64,000 nucleotides of DNA from Oceanobacillus sojae (GTDB taxonomy: Bacteria > Bacillota > Bacilli > Bacillales > Amphibacillaceae): positions 113,732 to 177,731 of the forward strand of contig NZ_BJYM01000012.1 of NCBI RefSeq assembly GCF_007991515.1. Reading direction: 5' to 3'. A program made the position numbers and the translations under genes. This document shows, one piece after another, positions 34,977-44,294 of this stretch (position 1 is its first letter; every line of letters begins with the position of its first letter). Below the pieces are notes generated by a model. It was given only the letters and a program-made list of their open reading frames with translations. It was not told where the DNA came from and did not search any database.

Positions 34977-35031
34977 AATTTCTATATACTTTCCTATTAT
35001 AAAAAAAACGCGGGATTACTCCCACGCTTCT

Positions 35032-36081
35032 TTACGTATCTAATAGCGATCTTCCATTAATGGAGACACGCTTCGTATTTTTCAATTCATCAAGATTGAC
35101 AGCTCCAATGCCGAACATAGTCATCTTCAGCTCTAACTCCAATTGCTCCATTGTTTGAACAACGGCTTCTGCTGATTCTGTCGCTGCCTGAAGCAGATGT
35201 CTTGCATAACCGATGACATCTGCACCAATTGTAATTGCCTTTGCAGCATCTACCCCTGTTTTCATACCGCCGCTAGCAACAAGCGGAGCATCAGGAAGCT
35301 GGCTGCGTACAGACACCAGACAATCCTTCGTTGGATTCCCCCAGTTATTAAATGCTTCTGCAGCTGCTTTCTTCAATGGGTCCTTAGAACGTAACTTCTC
35401 AACCTGACTCCAAGATGTTCCTCCGGCTCCGGCAACATCGATATAGGATATTCCTGCATCATAAAGCCTTTCCGCTGCCTCTCCATCAATTCCAAAGCCA
35501 ACTTCTTTCACGCCGACCGGTGCATTTACCTGCTTACAGACCTGTTCAATCTTTGGCAGTAAATCTTTAAAATTTAAATCGCCGCCATCCTGTACTGCTT
35601 CCTGCAATGAATTTAAATGCAGTACAATAGAATCAGCCTCCGTTTTATCTATAATACGCTGACATTCTTCTGCTCCGTAGCCATAATTTAATTGAACAGC
35701 TCCAATATTCACAATTAACGGCACAGTTGGAGCCTGTTGACGGATAAGGAAGGATTCTTTATGCTGATCACTTTCTAGAAACGCCCTTGTTGAACCGATT
35801 GCTAAAGCCCATCCTTTTTGTTCCGCAGCCAAAGCTAAATTTTGATTGATGGTTGTCGCCAGCTCTGAACCGCCTGTCATGGAACTGACAAGAAATGGCG
35901 CCTGTAAAGCTTTGTTTAAGAATGACGTTGCAAGTGAAATTTCGGCAAAGTCAATCTCCGGCAAAGCATTATGGAGAAAATGAATTCCTTCCAGCCCAGT
36001 TGATTTATTAACACCTTCTACCTCTCCCTCAAGGCAAAGACGGATATGTTCTGTTTTACGTTGGTTAATTCCTTTTTCCAT
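35032..36081 (-). CDS. fni: Type 2 isopentenyl-diphosphate delta-isomerase
   Basis: A 349-residue FMN-dependent IDI-2, interconverting isopentenyl and dimethylallyl diphosphate. Family motifs: RKTEHIRLCLE at the start, PFLVSSMTGGS, AIGSTRAF, LIVNIGAVQLNYGYG, the substrate loop HLNSLQEAVQDGGD, KEVGFGI, DVAGAGGTSW and ASGGMKTGVD. Length is normal. ATG at 36081. It is a single gene with the family B repeat downstream; mevalonate or MEP pathway genes are not in the window. Confidence 0.93.
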   Translation of the reverse strand: MEKGINQRKTEHIRLCLEGEVEGVNKSTGLEGIHFLHNALPEIDFAEISLATSFLNKALQAPFLVSSMTGGSELATTINQNLALAAEQKGWALAIGSTRAFLESDQHKESFLIRQQAPTVPLIVNIGAVQLNYGYGAEECQRIIDKTEADSIVLHLNSLQEAVQDGGDLNFKDLLPKIEQVCKQVNAPVGVKEVGFGIDGEAAERLYDAGISYIDVAGAGGTSWSQVEKLRSKDPLKKAAAEAFNNWGNPTKDCLVSVRSQLPDAPLVASGGMKTGVDAAKAITIGADVIGYARHLLQAATESAEAVVQTMEQLELELKMTMFGIGAVNLDELKNTKRVSINGRSLLDT

Positions 36082-36297
36082 AAATGTCCCTCGCTTATCT
36101 CAATTTAGTATTATATCTAGTGTACTTGTTTCGTGAAATAAATGAAAGATAAATGACGTTAGTCCAGCATATTGACAAAATAAATATAAAGATTTCTAAA
36201 CAGCTCTTATTTCAGGCACTTTATCATATAATATTCAGATTATACACGTGTTTTCTGTTATAATAATACTACTTATTTATGTTTTTGGGAGGAAATA

Positions 36298-36840
36298 ATG
36301 AAAAGAAACCACGCAAAAGCTTTTGCCACAAAAGCTCATCAAGGGCAAGTACGTAAAAATTCAAGCGAGCCATACATCACCCACCCTATTCGTGTTGGAG
36401 AACGCTTAGAAAAGGAAGGCTGTTCAGATGCTTTAATCAGCGCAGGATATTTACATGATGTTGTAGAGGATACCAAAGTCAGTATTGAAGATATTGAACA
36501 GCAATTTGGGAAAGAGGTCGCGGACCTTGTTGCTTCACATACAGAGGATAAATCAAAATCCTGGTGGGAGAGGAAAAAGGCAACTGTGGACCATTTGAAG
36601 AATGCTCCAAAAGAAGTGAAATATCTGATTATTGCGGATAAACTGGATAACCTCTTAGAACTGGAGAAAGAGCATAAAGAGATTGGTGATGACATTTGGA
36701 AGAACTTCAATGCCGGATATAGTCAGCAAAAATGGTATAATGAAGAAATCGCTAAACAAATGTATGCTCACTTATCCCCTCATGAAATTCCTCCTTATTT
36801 TAAAGAGTTTGAACAGGCTGTAAAGCGTTTTTTCAAATGA
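36298..36840 (+). CDS. Small HD-domain hydrolase, SpoT/MESH1-like
   Basis: A 180-residue protein made only of an HD domain like the hydrolase half of Rel/SpoT and the stand-alone MESH1 alarmone hydrolase. Metal and catalytic residues are in place: H29 in EPYITHPIRVG, H53-D54 in GYLHDVVEDT with E57-D58, and D114 in IIADKLDNL. The start KAFATKAHQGQVRKNSSEPY is typical. No synthetase or TGS domain. It could remove (p)ppGpp or a related pyrophosphorylated nucleotide; activity is inferred. ATG at 36298 follows GGGAGGA, and a terminator begins seven bases after the stop. Confidence 0.8.
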   Translation: MKRNHAKAFATKAHQGQVRKNSSEPYITHPIRVGERLEKEGCSDALISAGYLHDVVEDTKVSIEDIEQQFGKEVADLVASHTEDKSKSWWERKKATVDHLKNAPKEVKYLIIADKLDNLLELEKEHKEIGDDIWKNFNAGYSQQKWYNEEIAKQMYAHLSPHEIPPYFKEFEQAVKRFFK

Positions 36841-36846
36841 TTAGAA

Positions 36847-36883
36847 AACACCTTCTCGCTTTTACTTAGCGAGAAGGTGTTCT
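36847..36883 (+). terminator. Terminator of the HD-hydrolase gene
   Basis: A perfect 13-bp stem (AACACCTTCTCGC with GCGAGAAGGTGTT). The family B repeat begins directly after it. Confidence 0.8.
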
Positions 36884-37058
36884 TGCCAAGGAGATGTCCG
36901 CTACGGGAAGTCGCTTTCCGCGGGCAACGCCTCAGCCTCCTCGAAAGAAGAGCACTTTTTTTCGAGGAGATAAGCTCGGGGCCTACGAGAAGCGTAGTGT
37001 ATTTCTGGGGTTGCGATTACTCACCCCATGAAAACCGTTGGAGCGGCTATCCTCAACA
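36881..37058. repeat. Family B interspersed repeat, copy 2
   Basis: About 178 bp starting CCAAGGAGATGTCCGCT and ending GGAGCGGCTATCCTC. It shares with copy 1 the block from AGTGCT/AGCAC through TTTTTTTCGAGGAGAT, AGCTCGGG, AGCGTAGTGTATTTCT and ACTCACCCCATGAAA. Its left half (GTCGCTTTCCGCGGGCAACG) is unlike copy 1 but of the type common in repeats scattered through Bacillaceae genomes. GC content is clearly above that of the neighbourhood. Confidence 0.8.
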
Positions 37059-37097
37059 TTTTATACTTTCTTACTCTTTAAGATATAACGTTCGAGA

Positions 37098-37922
37098 TTA
37101 GCGTTTGTTCATTTCATTTGGATGTGTTCCGCTTCGGACATTGCGATCCAGACCGTCAATTGTTTTCAGTTCTTCTTCACTTAACTCAAAATCAAATACG
37201 TCCAGATTTTCTTCAATCCGAGAAGGTGTTACTGATTTTGGTATCACAATCAAATCCGATTGCAGGTGCCAGCGAAGAATCACTTGCGCAATTGTTTTCC
37301 CTTTTGCTTCAGCAATTTGCTTAAGAGCTTCATCCTCCAAAACATCTCTGCCGTTCATAAGCGGGCTGTAAGCTTCTACATGAATGCCTTTTTCTTTACA
37401 AAATGCACGCAATTCTTTTTGCTGAAGATATGGGTGGCATTCCACCTGGTTCACAGCAGGAACAACTTCACATTCGTCTAATAAGCGTTGTAAATGCTCC
37501 ACTTCAAAGTTGCATACACCTATAGCTTTTGCCTTGCCATCCTTGTATATTTTCTCCAAAGCTTTGTACGTATCAATATACTGGTCATATTCTGGAGTCG
37601 GCCAGTGAATCAGATATAAATCTACATAATCAGTTCCAAGTCTTTTTAAGCTTGCATCAAATGCTTTTAAGGTTTCATCATAACCATGGTCTGCATTCCA
37701 TACTTTGGTTGTAAGGAAGATTTCTTCACGTGCTACACCGCTATTTGCAATTGCTTGTCCAACGCCTTCTTCATTTCCATAAACCTTCGCTGTATCGATC
37801 GAACGGTAACCAGACTTTAACGCATGCTCCACAGCAGGAATCGCTTCTTGATTTTCTACTTTCCAGACTCCAAAACCAAGCTGCGGCATTTCCATTCCAT
37901 TATTAAGTGTCACGTATTTCAT
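37098..37922 (-). CDS. Aldo/keto reductase (YvgN/YtbE-like)
   Basis: A 274-residue NADPH-dependent reductase of the AKR superfamily, closest in pattern to the AKR5-type glyoxal/methylglyoxal reductases YvgN and YtbE. The catalytic tetrad is visible: Asp and Tyr in SIDTAKVYGNEEGVG, Lys in LTTKVWNADHG and His in YLIHWPTPEYD. Cofactor-site residues are in IPKSVTPSRIEENLDVF. The substrate is probably a reactive aldehyde. ATG at 37922 follows AGGAGG. Monocistronic. Confidence 0.88.
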   Translation of the reverse strand: MKYVTLNNGMEMPQLGFGVWKVENQEAIPAVEHALKSGYRSIDTAKVYGNEEGVGQAIANSGVAREEIFLTTKVWNADHGYDETLKAFDASLKRLGTDYVDLYLIHWPTPEYDQYIDTYKALEKIYKDGKAKAIGVCNFEVEHLQRLLDECEVVPAVNQVECHPYLQQKELRAFCKEKGIHVEAYSPLMNGRDVLEDEALKQIAEAKGKTIAQVILRWHLQSDLIVIPKSVTPSRIEENLDVFDFELSEEELKTIDGLDRNVRSGTHPNEMNKR

Positions 37923-38093
37923 ATTCTCAAATCTCCTCCTGCAAGTAATTTTATTTCTGTTTGGTACTATTAGATTGTGTCTTTTTCAAGTAATTCATTT
38001 TGATTTTACAATAATAGACAGACAAAACAAAGAAAAGTGCTTAGTACTATTAAAGAATATCCTCATTGCATGGAAAATCCGCAAGCTGTGAAA

Positions 38094-38660
38094 TTATTTT
38101 TTACCACTTAAAAAACAATTTGTCGTATGGTCATTTACCATGCCGGTTGCCTGCATAAATGAGTAACAGATTACCGGCCCGACAAAGGAAAACCCTCTCT
38201 TTTTCAAATCCTTGCTTATTTGCTTTGACAAGTCTGTCTGAGCAGGCACATCTTCATGCTTTTTCCACTGATTTACAATAGGCTTTCTATCGACGAATCC
38301 CCATATATATTGATCGAACGAGCCATACTCTTCCTGAACCTGTTGGAACGCCTTCGCATTTTTTATTACAGATTCAATTTTTCGTCTGTTGCGGATAATT
38401 CCCTCATCCTGCATCAATGCTTCTACTTTCTCATCTGAATAAGCAGCGATCACATCTACTTCAAAGTTATCAAAAGCCCGGCGGTAATTTTCCCGGCGTT
38501 TTAGAATTGTAATCCAGCTTAATCCCGCCTGCGCACCTTCCAGGGTCAGCATTTCAAATAGATAGCGGTCGTCGCCGAAGACCGGAGTTCCCCATTCTTC
38601 ATCATGATAAGCAATATAAATAGGCTCCTCACTCACCCAGGCACAGCGTTCCTCACTCAT
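38094..38660 (-). CDS. tag: DNA-3-methyladenine glycosylase I
   Basis: A 188-residue Tag enzyme that removes 3-methyladenine from alkylated DNA. The zinc-binding residues are conserved: Cys in RCAWVSEEP, His in AYHDEEWG, and the C-terminal DHTTNCF pair. The glycosylase core shows FEMLTLEGAQAGLSWITILKRR, and the end has GFSFVGPVICYSFMQATGMVNDH. I use ATG 38660 because the family begins with M-x-RC-x-WV; TTG and GTG codons 9-12 bases upstream have no better ribosome site. It overlaps the end of the rhodanese gene upstream, so the two are co-transcribed. Confidence 0.9.
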   Translation of the reverse strand: MSEERCAWVSEEPIYIAYHDEEWGTPVFGDDRYLFEMLTLEGAQAGLSWITILKRRENYRRAFDNFEVDVIAAYSDEKVEALMQDEGIIRNRRKIESVIKNAKAFQQVQEEYGSFDQYIWGFVDRKPIVNQWKKHEDVPAQTDLSKQISKDLKKRGFSFVGPVICYSFMQATGMVNDHTTNCFLSGKK

Positions 38661-39495
38661 CCTCTTCACCAACAGTTACTTCATTTTTTTCATAAGAAAT
38701 CCAGTCACTGAAGCTGCCTGGATACAGCTTCACATTAGTAAATCCGACACTATCCAGCGCAAGGATATTCGGACATGCCGAAACACCAGACCCGCAGGAA
38801 ACAATAATCTCATCGTCTTTATTCAACTGAGAAAAATGCTCCTGCAGCTGCTTCTCATTTTTCCAGGTGCCATCTTCTTTTAAAACACCCTTCCAAAAAT
38901 AGTTCACTGCTCCTGGAATATGACCCGCGCGGGAATACATCGGCTCTTCATCTCCTAAATATCTGGCGCTTGCCCTCGAATCAATAACTGTTGTCCCAGG
39001 AGAGGTCAGCTTCTCCTTTACTTCTTCCATATCAACATAGCGATTTTTCTTCTCATTTCTCTGAAAGGTTTTAGGCTGAAGATTCGGAACTTCTGTGGTA
39101 AGCTCTCCCCCCTCTTCTACCCAGCGGTCTAAACCGCCGTCCAGAATATACACCTTCTCGTGACCTAAGTAGTCAAGCAGCCACCAAAAACGCGGTGCAA
39201 ACATATCGTTTCCCTGGTCATATACCACAACCGTTGTATCGTTTGAGATACCTAGTTTCCCAAGTTTATGTGCAAACAGCTCCCATTCGGGTAAAGGGTG
39301 ATTTCCGCCATGCTTCCCCGCCTTGCCAGACAAATCTCTATTTAGATCCATATAGACAGCACCGGGTAAATGGCCTCGTAAATAAGCCTTCCGTCCAGCA
39401 TCATCATCCATTAAATCAAACCGCACATCAACAATAACAATATTATTTTGCGTTAAGCGATGCTTCAATCTTTCTACGCTAATGATGTTTTTCAA
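38653..39495 (-). CDS. Tandem-rhodanese sulfurtransferase (SseA/TST type)
   Basis: A two-domain rhodanese of about 280 residues. The inactive N-terminal domain has NNIVIVDVRFDLMDDDAGRK, and the active C-terminal domain has the catalytic cysteine in VSCGSGVSACPNILAL, the loop type of thiosulfate and mercaptopyruvate sulfurtransferases. Start choice: GGGAGGG is seven bases before a TTG at 39495 (MKNIISVERLKHRL) but only one base before an ATG at 39501, so I prefer TTG. It overlaps the tag gene by eight bases. Donor specificity cannot be decided here. Confidence 0.82.
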   Translation of the reverse strand: MKNIISVERLKHRLTQNNIVIVDVRFDLMDDDAGRKAYLRGHLPGAVYMDLNRDLSGKAGKHGGNHPLPEWELFAHKLGKLGISNDTTVVVYDQGNDMFAPRFWWLLDYLGHEKVYILDGGLDRWVEEGGELTTEVPNLQPKTFQRNEKKNRYVDMEEVKEKLTSPGTTVIDSRASARYLGDEEPMYSRAGHIPGAVNYFWKGVLKEDGTWKNEKQLQEHFSQLNKDDEIIVSCGSGVSACPNILALDSVGFTNVKLYPGSFSDWISYEKNEVTVGEEDE

Positions 39496-39721
39496 AATCA
39501 TACCCTCCCAAATTCTATTTTTACTAATCATATCATTTCTTGTTTATTTTAACAGAAATCGGATAAGTACGTATTCAAAGAAAGCCAAGTTAAAAGCAAG
39601 AATCTCATTACTTCGACACTTATCATGTGAGGATTTTTTAAATTTCCTTTATAAGTTGAGTTATGCTTTAGCTGTTTTTGAAAATATGCTTTATTTGATA
39701 TACGAAGGGGCTATTCCATTG

Positions 39722-40407
39722 ATGTTACCTGACAAATATATAGCAGATCTGCTTGTAAGAATGTCTCATTATTCCAATGCAATAGAAAATAACACCATTA
39801 CATTACCAGAAACAGTATCTATCATTGTACACAGCGTTATCCCTAATAATGTTTCATTAAGAGAATTTTATGAAATTGATAACCACCAATATGCTATGGA
39901 ATATGTACTGTCTGCCAATATACTTGAAGAAAAATTTTCAATTGATACATTGCTAAAGATGCATGAAATATTGATGGATAAACTTCATCATGAAAAGGGA
40001 AGTTTAAATCACAATATAATGCTATTTTAGCCGTTGATTTTGATACAGCTTCCCCTGCTGATACTCCTTTATTGATGAAGCAATGGGTCGATAATACAAA
40101 TTTCAGGCTTGAATTAGCCAAGACGCAAAAAGAAATGATTACAGTGATTTGTGAGAGTCATATTGAATTCGAACGTATTCATCCCTTTGCTGATGGAAAT
40201 GGGCGGATAGACCGATTAATGATGACTTATTTGCTTTTAAAAAATAATTTACCGCCTCTTATTATCAAAGGAAAAGAAAAAGTAGTCTATACAAGATTCT
40301 TAGCAAACCAGGATATAAAAGAATTTAGTGGTTTTGCAGAGGAGAAGGTGACAAAAGAAAAGGAAAGAATTAAAGCTTTTGAAAACAGGCAATCCAATGA
40401 TCTATAA
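39722..40407 (+). pseudogene. Fic-domain protein, disrupted by one frameshift
   Basis: Two frames together encode one Fic (AMP-transferase type) protein. The first ends at 40030 after ADLLVRMSHYSNAIENNTIT (inhibitory-helix motif S-x-x-x-E-N), then NLREFYEID-type sequence and LLKMHEILMDKLHHEKG. Changing frame near the GGGAAG at about 40001 continues as KFKSQYNAILAVDFDTASPADT and runs to 40407 through HPFADGNGRIDR. One missing base, for instance a G in the G-run, explains the break. In the Fic motif HPFxDGNGRxxR the usual GR is DR. The open frame extends upstream to 39482 but that part is not Fic-like. Could be a real pseudogene or a sequencing error. Confidence 0.8.
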
Positions 40408-40563
40408 ATAAGGGAATTTTTGAAATCATTAAAAAATATTCCAATACAGATTTTTATTTAGACTATGGTAAACTATACAAAGAAACGTGGAATGAGCATT
40501 GCATTCATTTTCACGTCAAAACTACTTTAACGAAATAAAATTTACTTAGAAGGAGTCTTTTTA

Positions 40564-41793
40564 ATGAAGGAAAAACTAATCAAACGTCTGGAAACCTATG
40601 CAAAAATAGATACCCAATCGGACATGAACTCGGAAACAACGCCTTCTACACCGGGACAATGGGATTTAATTAAACTGTTGGAAAAGGAACTGAAGGAGGT
40701 TGGACTGGAAGAAGTATCCTATGATGAAAATGGTTATTTAATGGCTACGCTTCCGGCTAACACAGATAAGGATATTCCAGCGATCGGATTCCTGGCACAT
40801 GTCGATACCGCAACAGACTTTACCGGAAAAGGCGTATCGCCAAAAGTAATCAATTATGAAGGCGGGGACATTGTATTGAATGAAGCTTTACAAGTAATTC
40901 TTTCCCCGGATAAATTTCCAGAGCTTTCAAATTATCTAGGACATCAATTGATGGTTACGGATGGAACAACTTTGCTTGGTGCAGATGACAAGGCGGGTAT
41001 TGCTGAAATTATGACTGCAGTGGAATACTTGATAAATCATCCGGAAATCAAGCACGGAAAAATTCGTGTTGCTTTTACACCAGATGAAGAAATCGGCCGC
41101 GGTCCGCATAAATTTGATGTAGAACGCTTTGGCTGTGACTATGCCTATACCGTAGACGGCGGACCATTAGGCGAGCTGCAGTTTGAAAGCTTTAACGCGG
41201 CAGCTGCCAGAGTAACTTTTTATGGAAATAGCGTACACCCGGGAACAGCAAAAAATAAAATGGTAAACGCCGGCAAAATGGCTGCACAATTTATTTGCAA
41301 ATTTCCTGATGAAGAATCCCCGGAGCACACAGAAGAATACGAAGGCTTCTATCACCTGATCTCTGTAGAAGGAGATGTGGAAAAAACAACCGTATACTAT
41401 ATCATCCGGGACCATGACCGGGATAAGTTCGAAGCCCGTAAACAAACACTTACACAGTATGTGGAAGAGATAAAAAGCGGATATGGCGAGGAGTCAGTTC
41501 AATTAGAAATGAATGATCAATATTACAATATGCGTGAAAAAATTGAGCCTGTAAAGCATATTGTGGATATTGCCGGTCAAGCGATGAAAAATCTTGATAT
41601 CGAACCAGTTATCCAGCCTGTCCGCGGAGGTACTGACGGCTCACAAATCTCGTTTATGGGACTGCCGACTCCAAACCTGTTTACTGGAGGCGAGAACTTC
41701 CATGGCAAGTTTGAATATATTTCTATAAATAATATGGAAAAAGCAGCGAAAGTAATTGTGGAAATCAGCCGTTTGTTTGCAGCTGAAAAATAA
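40564..41793 (+). CDS. pepT: Peptidase T
   Basis: A 409-residue M20B aminotripeptidase that removes the N-terminal residue from tripeptides. Dinuclear zinc residues occur in [36 protein letters not shown] and YTVDGGPLG, with a final His in [13 protein letters not shown]. The N-terminus ([16 protein letters not shown]) and length are standard. ATG at 40564 follows AAGGAG. Monocistronic with a strong terminator; cytosolic, probably for recycling peptides. Confidence 0.95.
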   Translation: MKEKLIKRLETYAKIDTQSDMNSETTPSTPGQWDLIKLLEKELKEVGLEEVSYDENGYLMATLPANTDKDIPAIGFLAHVDTATDFTGKGVSPKVINYEGGDIVLNEALQVILSPDKFPELSNYLGHQLMVTDGTTLLGADDKAGIAEIMTAVEYLINHPEIKHGKIRVAFTPDEEIGRGPHKFDVERFGCDYAYTVDGGPLGELQFESFNAAAARVTFYGNSVHPGTAKNKMVNAGKMAAQFICKFPDEESPEHTEEYEGFYHLISVEGDVEKTTVYYIIRDHDRDKFEARKQTLTQYVEEIKSGYGEESVQLEMNDQYYNMREKIEPVKHIVDIAGQAMKNLDIEPVIQPVRGGTDGSQISFMGLPTPNLFTGGENFHGKFEYISINNMEKAAKVIVEISRLFAAEK

Positions 41794-41815
41794 TATGCAC
41801 TTTTCCCTGCCAAAG

Positions 41816-41855
41816 AAACCTGATAAAATCAGCTCGTTGATTTTATCAGGTTTTT
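41816..41855 (+). terminator. Terminator of pepT
   Basis: A perfect 16-bp stem (AAACCTGATAAAATCA with TGATTTTATCAGGTTT) and a T-run, 23 bp after the stop. Confidence 0.9.
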
Positions 41856-42042
41856 CCATTAAAAATTATCTCTTTCTCACTTTCTTTCTACGCTAAAATT
41901 ACATATACTAAATATAAAATAAAACTTCTATTGGCTGGAGGTTTACGAACACTCATACTGTGGTAAATTTATTCTACAAAACACTGTTAAAAACATAAAT
42001 TATCAGTTTATAAAACTTTATTTAAAGTAAGGAGATTTCTCA

Positions 42043-43071
42043 ATGCAATTACTTAGCTGGATTATCTTCCCGGCCGTCTGCTTAATGCTTATCACCTGTC
42101 CATCTCATGAATCCCTTAAAGAAAATACAGATTCGAAAGCTTTTAAACAGCTTATCACGCAAGCAGAATCATATGTCAAAGAAGAGACAACTCCTCCTGA
42201 TGCCTATCTGCAGAAGTTTGACCAGGACGAGAATGTACAGCTGTTAAAAGCGGCTTTAAACCAAATCGGCTATGATTTAGAGCTATCTGATTTTTACGAT
42301 GAAGAGCTTACCTGGGCTGTTACAGACTTCCAGATACAATCTGAAAATGCTTCTATTTCAGGCATTTATGATGAAGCAACGAAAGAAGAATTACTGTCTT
42401 ATTTTAAGGAAGATAAAAATATTGAACCTGGAGAGGGTTTAGCTCATCCCCCTGAGGAACCGGAAGTTACAGAAGCTGGGACAGAAGTTGTCGGCAACCC
42501 ATATGATGAATTAGCATTGGTAAACAAAAGCTTTGCACTTCCTGAGAATTATATCCCGGAAGACTTGATGGTGCCAGATGTGCCATTCCCTTTCACAGAG
42601 GACTTACCTAAAAAATACATGCGCGAAAATGCAGCACATGCACTTGAAGATTTATTTGATGCTGCTGAAGATGCCGGGCTGGAATTGTTTGCCCAATCCG
42701 GATACCGTTCTTATGACCGGCAAGTGGAGGTATTTTCAGCCAATGCCTCGCAGCATGGTGAGGATTACGCAAACACATTCAGCGCACGTCCCGGGGAAAG
42801 CGAGCATCAGACCGGGCTTGCTATGGATGTAACCAGTGCAGAAGTAAATTTAGAATTAGTAACAGAGTTTGGTGAAACAGAGGAAGGTAAATGGCTTGCT
42901 GAAAATGCACCGGAATTTGGTTTTATTATCCGATTCCCTGAAGGCAAAGAAGATATCACCGGGTATCAATATGAGCCTTGGCATGTTCGTTATGTAGGCG
43001 AAAAAGCGGCAAAATATGTAACTGAAAAAGGCATTACTTTCGAAGAGTATATAGAGCAATTTGATAAATAG
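42043..43071 (+). CDS. VanY/LdcB-type D-alanyl-D-alanine carboxypeptidase with PG-binding domain
   Basis: A 342-residue exported protein: signal segment (residues 1-20; ends LITC, a borderline lipobox), a peptidoglycan-binding-1 like domain (about 60-125: VQLLKAALNQIGYDLELSDF, TWAVTDFQIQSENASISGIYD), an acidic Pro/Glu linker, and an M15B catalytic domain (about 165-340). The catalytic domain has SGYRSYDRQVEVF, the zinc motif GESEHQTGLAMDVT (S-x-H-x-x-G-x-A-x-D) and the final His in YEPWHVRYVG. It trims D-Ala from cell-wall stem peptides. ATG at 42043 follows AAGGAG. A 17-bp imperfect hairpin follows the stop. Confidence 0.87.
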   Translation: MQLLSWIIFPAVCLMLITCPSHESLKENTDSKAFKQLITQAESYVKEETTPPDAYLQKFDQDENVQLLKAALNQIGYDLELSDFYDEELTWAVTDFQIQSENASISGIYDEATKEELLSYFKEDKNIEPGEGLAHPPEEPEVTEAGTEVVGNPYDELALVNKSFALPENYIPEDLMVPDVPFPFTEDLPKKYMRENAAHALEDLFDAAEDAGLELFAQSGYRSYDRQVEVFSANASQHGEDYANTFSARPGESEHQTGLAMDVTSAEVNLELVTEFGETEEGKWLAENAPEFGFIIRFPEGKEDITGYQYEPWHVRYVGEKAAKYVTEKGITFEEYIEQFDK

Positions 43072-43079
43072 ATTTATGG

Positions 43080-43123
43080 AGAAAATGCGGTGGAATATTT
43101 GTACATTCCAGCGTATTTTCTTA
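43080..43123 (+). terminator. Probable terminator hairpin after the VanY-type gene
   Basis: AGAAAATGCGGTGGAAT and ATTCCAGCGTATTTTCT pair with one mismatch and one wobble, eight-base loop; the A/T-rich outer arm ends TTTTCTT. Confidence 0.6.
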
Positions 43124-43218
43124 TACTGTAAAACTTATATAGAATCTCCACAAGGCTTTCCTCTCCGGGAGATATGTTAAAATTGATATTGAAAATTAAA
43201 TTAAGAAGGGTTGATCAT

Positions 43219-44271
43219 ATGAATAATAATGAGTCTATTAAACTAACCGCTTTATCCTCCAAAGGTGGATGCGGCTGTAAAATCGGGCCGGCAGATTTAC
43301 GACAGGTTTTACAGTCCCTTTCTCCTGCAACAGATAACCCTAATTTATTAGTTGGTCTGGATACCAGTGATGATGCAGGTGTCTATAAATTAAATGATGA
43401 CACGGCGATTGTTCAGACACTCGACTTCTTCACACCGATTGTAGATGACCCTTACTCCTTTGGGCAAATTGCTGCTGCCAATGCAATCAGTGATGTCTAC
43501 GCAATGGGAGGAAAGCCGATTACAGCTTTAAATATTGTCGCTTTTCCAATTGCTGATTTAGATAAACAGATTCTTTCCCGCATCTTAGAAGGTGCAGACA
43601 GCAAGCTGAAAGAAGCTGGCGTAGCCTTGGTCGGCGGTCATTCCATCGATGATAAAGAACCCAAATTTGGATTGTCTGTTACCGGAACAATCCATCCAGA
43701 TAAAATTCGCACAAACAGTGGTGCACAGCCAGGTGATGTTCTTATTTTAACCAAACCAATCGGCGTTGGAATTCTGACCACATCTATTAAAAGAGGCCTG
43801 GTAAACGAAGCAGAAATAGAACGTGTCACACAGGTAATGGCGACGCTGAATAAAACGGCTGCAGAAACGATGGATAACTATGAAGTACATGCCTGTACGG
43901 ATGTTACCGGATTTGGTTTACTTGGACATGCCTCTGAAATGGCAAAAGGAAGCAATGCCGAAATCCGGATTTCGAATCAACAGGTGCCTGTTTTGCCAAG
44001 AGTGAAGGAGCTTGCTGAAAACGGAGCTGTACCAGGCGGTACGAAGAATAATTTTAATTACTTAAAAGAAGATGTTACTTTTGCGGAACCGCTGAATCAA
44101 ATTGATCAATGGATATTATGTGATGCGGTAACCTCAGGAGGTTTATTAGCAGCTGTAAAACAAGCAGATGCTGAAAAATTACTTGCAGATCTTCGTGATA
44201 AAAACATTGAAGCTGCAATTATTGGCAGCGTCGCAGATGGGAATAATGGTCATATAACTGTGGAAGAATAA
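43219..44271 (+). CDS. selD: Selenide, water dikinase SelD
   Basis: SelD makes selenophosphate from selenide and ATP. The 350-residue protein has the active-site loop SSKGGCGCKIGPADL with cysteine (C18), not selenocysteine, so the gene needs no recoding. PurM-like ATP-binding motifs follow: GLDTSDDAGVY, QTLDFFTPIVDDPYSFGQIA and ANAISDVYAMGGKP, then VGGHSIDDKEPKFGL. ATG at 43219 is chosen (MNNNESIKLTALSS) behind AAGAAGGG; a longer open frame has no good site. It is followed at once by mnmH, so the selenophosphate is probably used for tRNA selenouridine. Confidence 0.93.
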   Translation: MNNNESIKLTALSSKGGCGCKIGPADLRQVLQSLSPATDNPNLLVGLDTSDDAGVYKLNDDTAIVQTLDFFTPIVDDPYSFGQIAAANAISDVYAMGGKPITALNIVAFPIADLDKQILSRILEGADSKLKEAGVALVGGHSIDDKEPKFGLSVTGTIHPDKIRTNSGAQPGDVLILTKPIGVGILTTSIKRGLVNEAEIERVTQVMATLNKTAAETMDNYEVHACTDVTGFGLLGHASEMAKGSNAEIRISNQQVPVLPRVKELAENGAVPGGTKNNFNYLKEDVTFAEPLNQIDQWILCDAVTSGGLLAAVKQADAEKLLADLRDKNIEAAIIGSVADGNNGHITVEE

Positions 44272-44294
44272 TTCGTTTGTTAGGACGTGAAGAT

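Noticed and set aside
34698..34978. Open frames of 73-102 codons on both strands across the family B repeat
   Set aside because: They overlap each other, follow the repeat boundaries, lack ribosome sites and change composition with the repeat; best read as accidental.
39482..39721. Upstream extension of the Fic frame as a real N-terminal domain
   Set aside because: The segment overlaps the divergent sulfurtransferase start, has a hydrophobic run unlike Fic proteins and lacks a ribosome site.
43219..44271. Selenocysteine codon in selD
   Set aside because: The active-site position is a normal Cys codon in GGCGCK and no in-frame TGA occurs.
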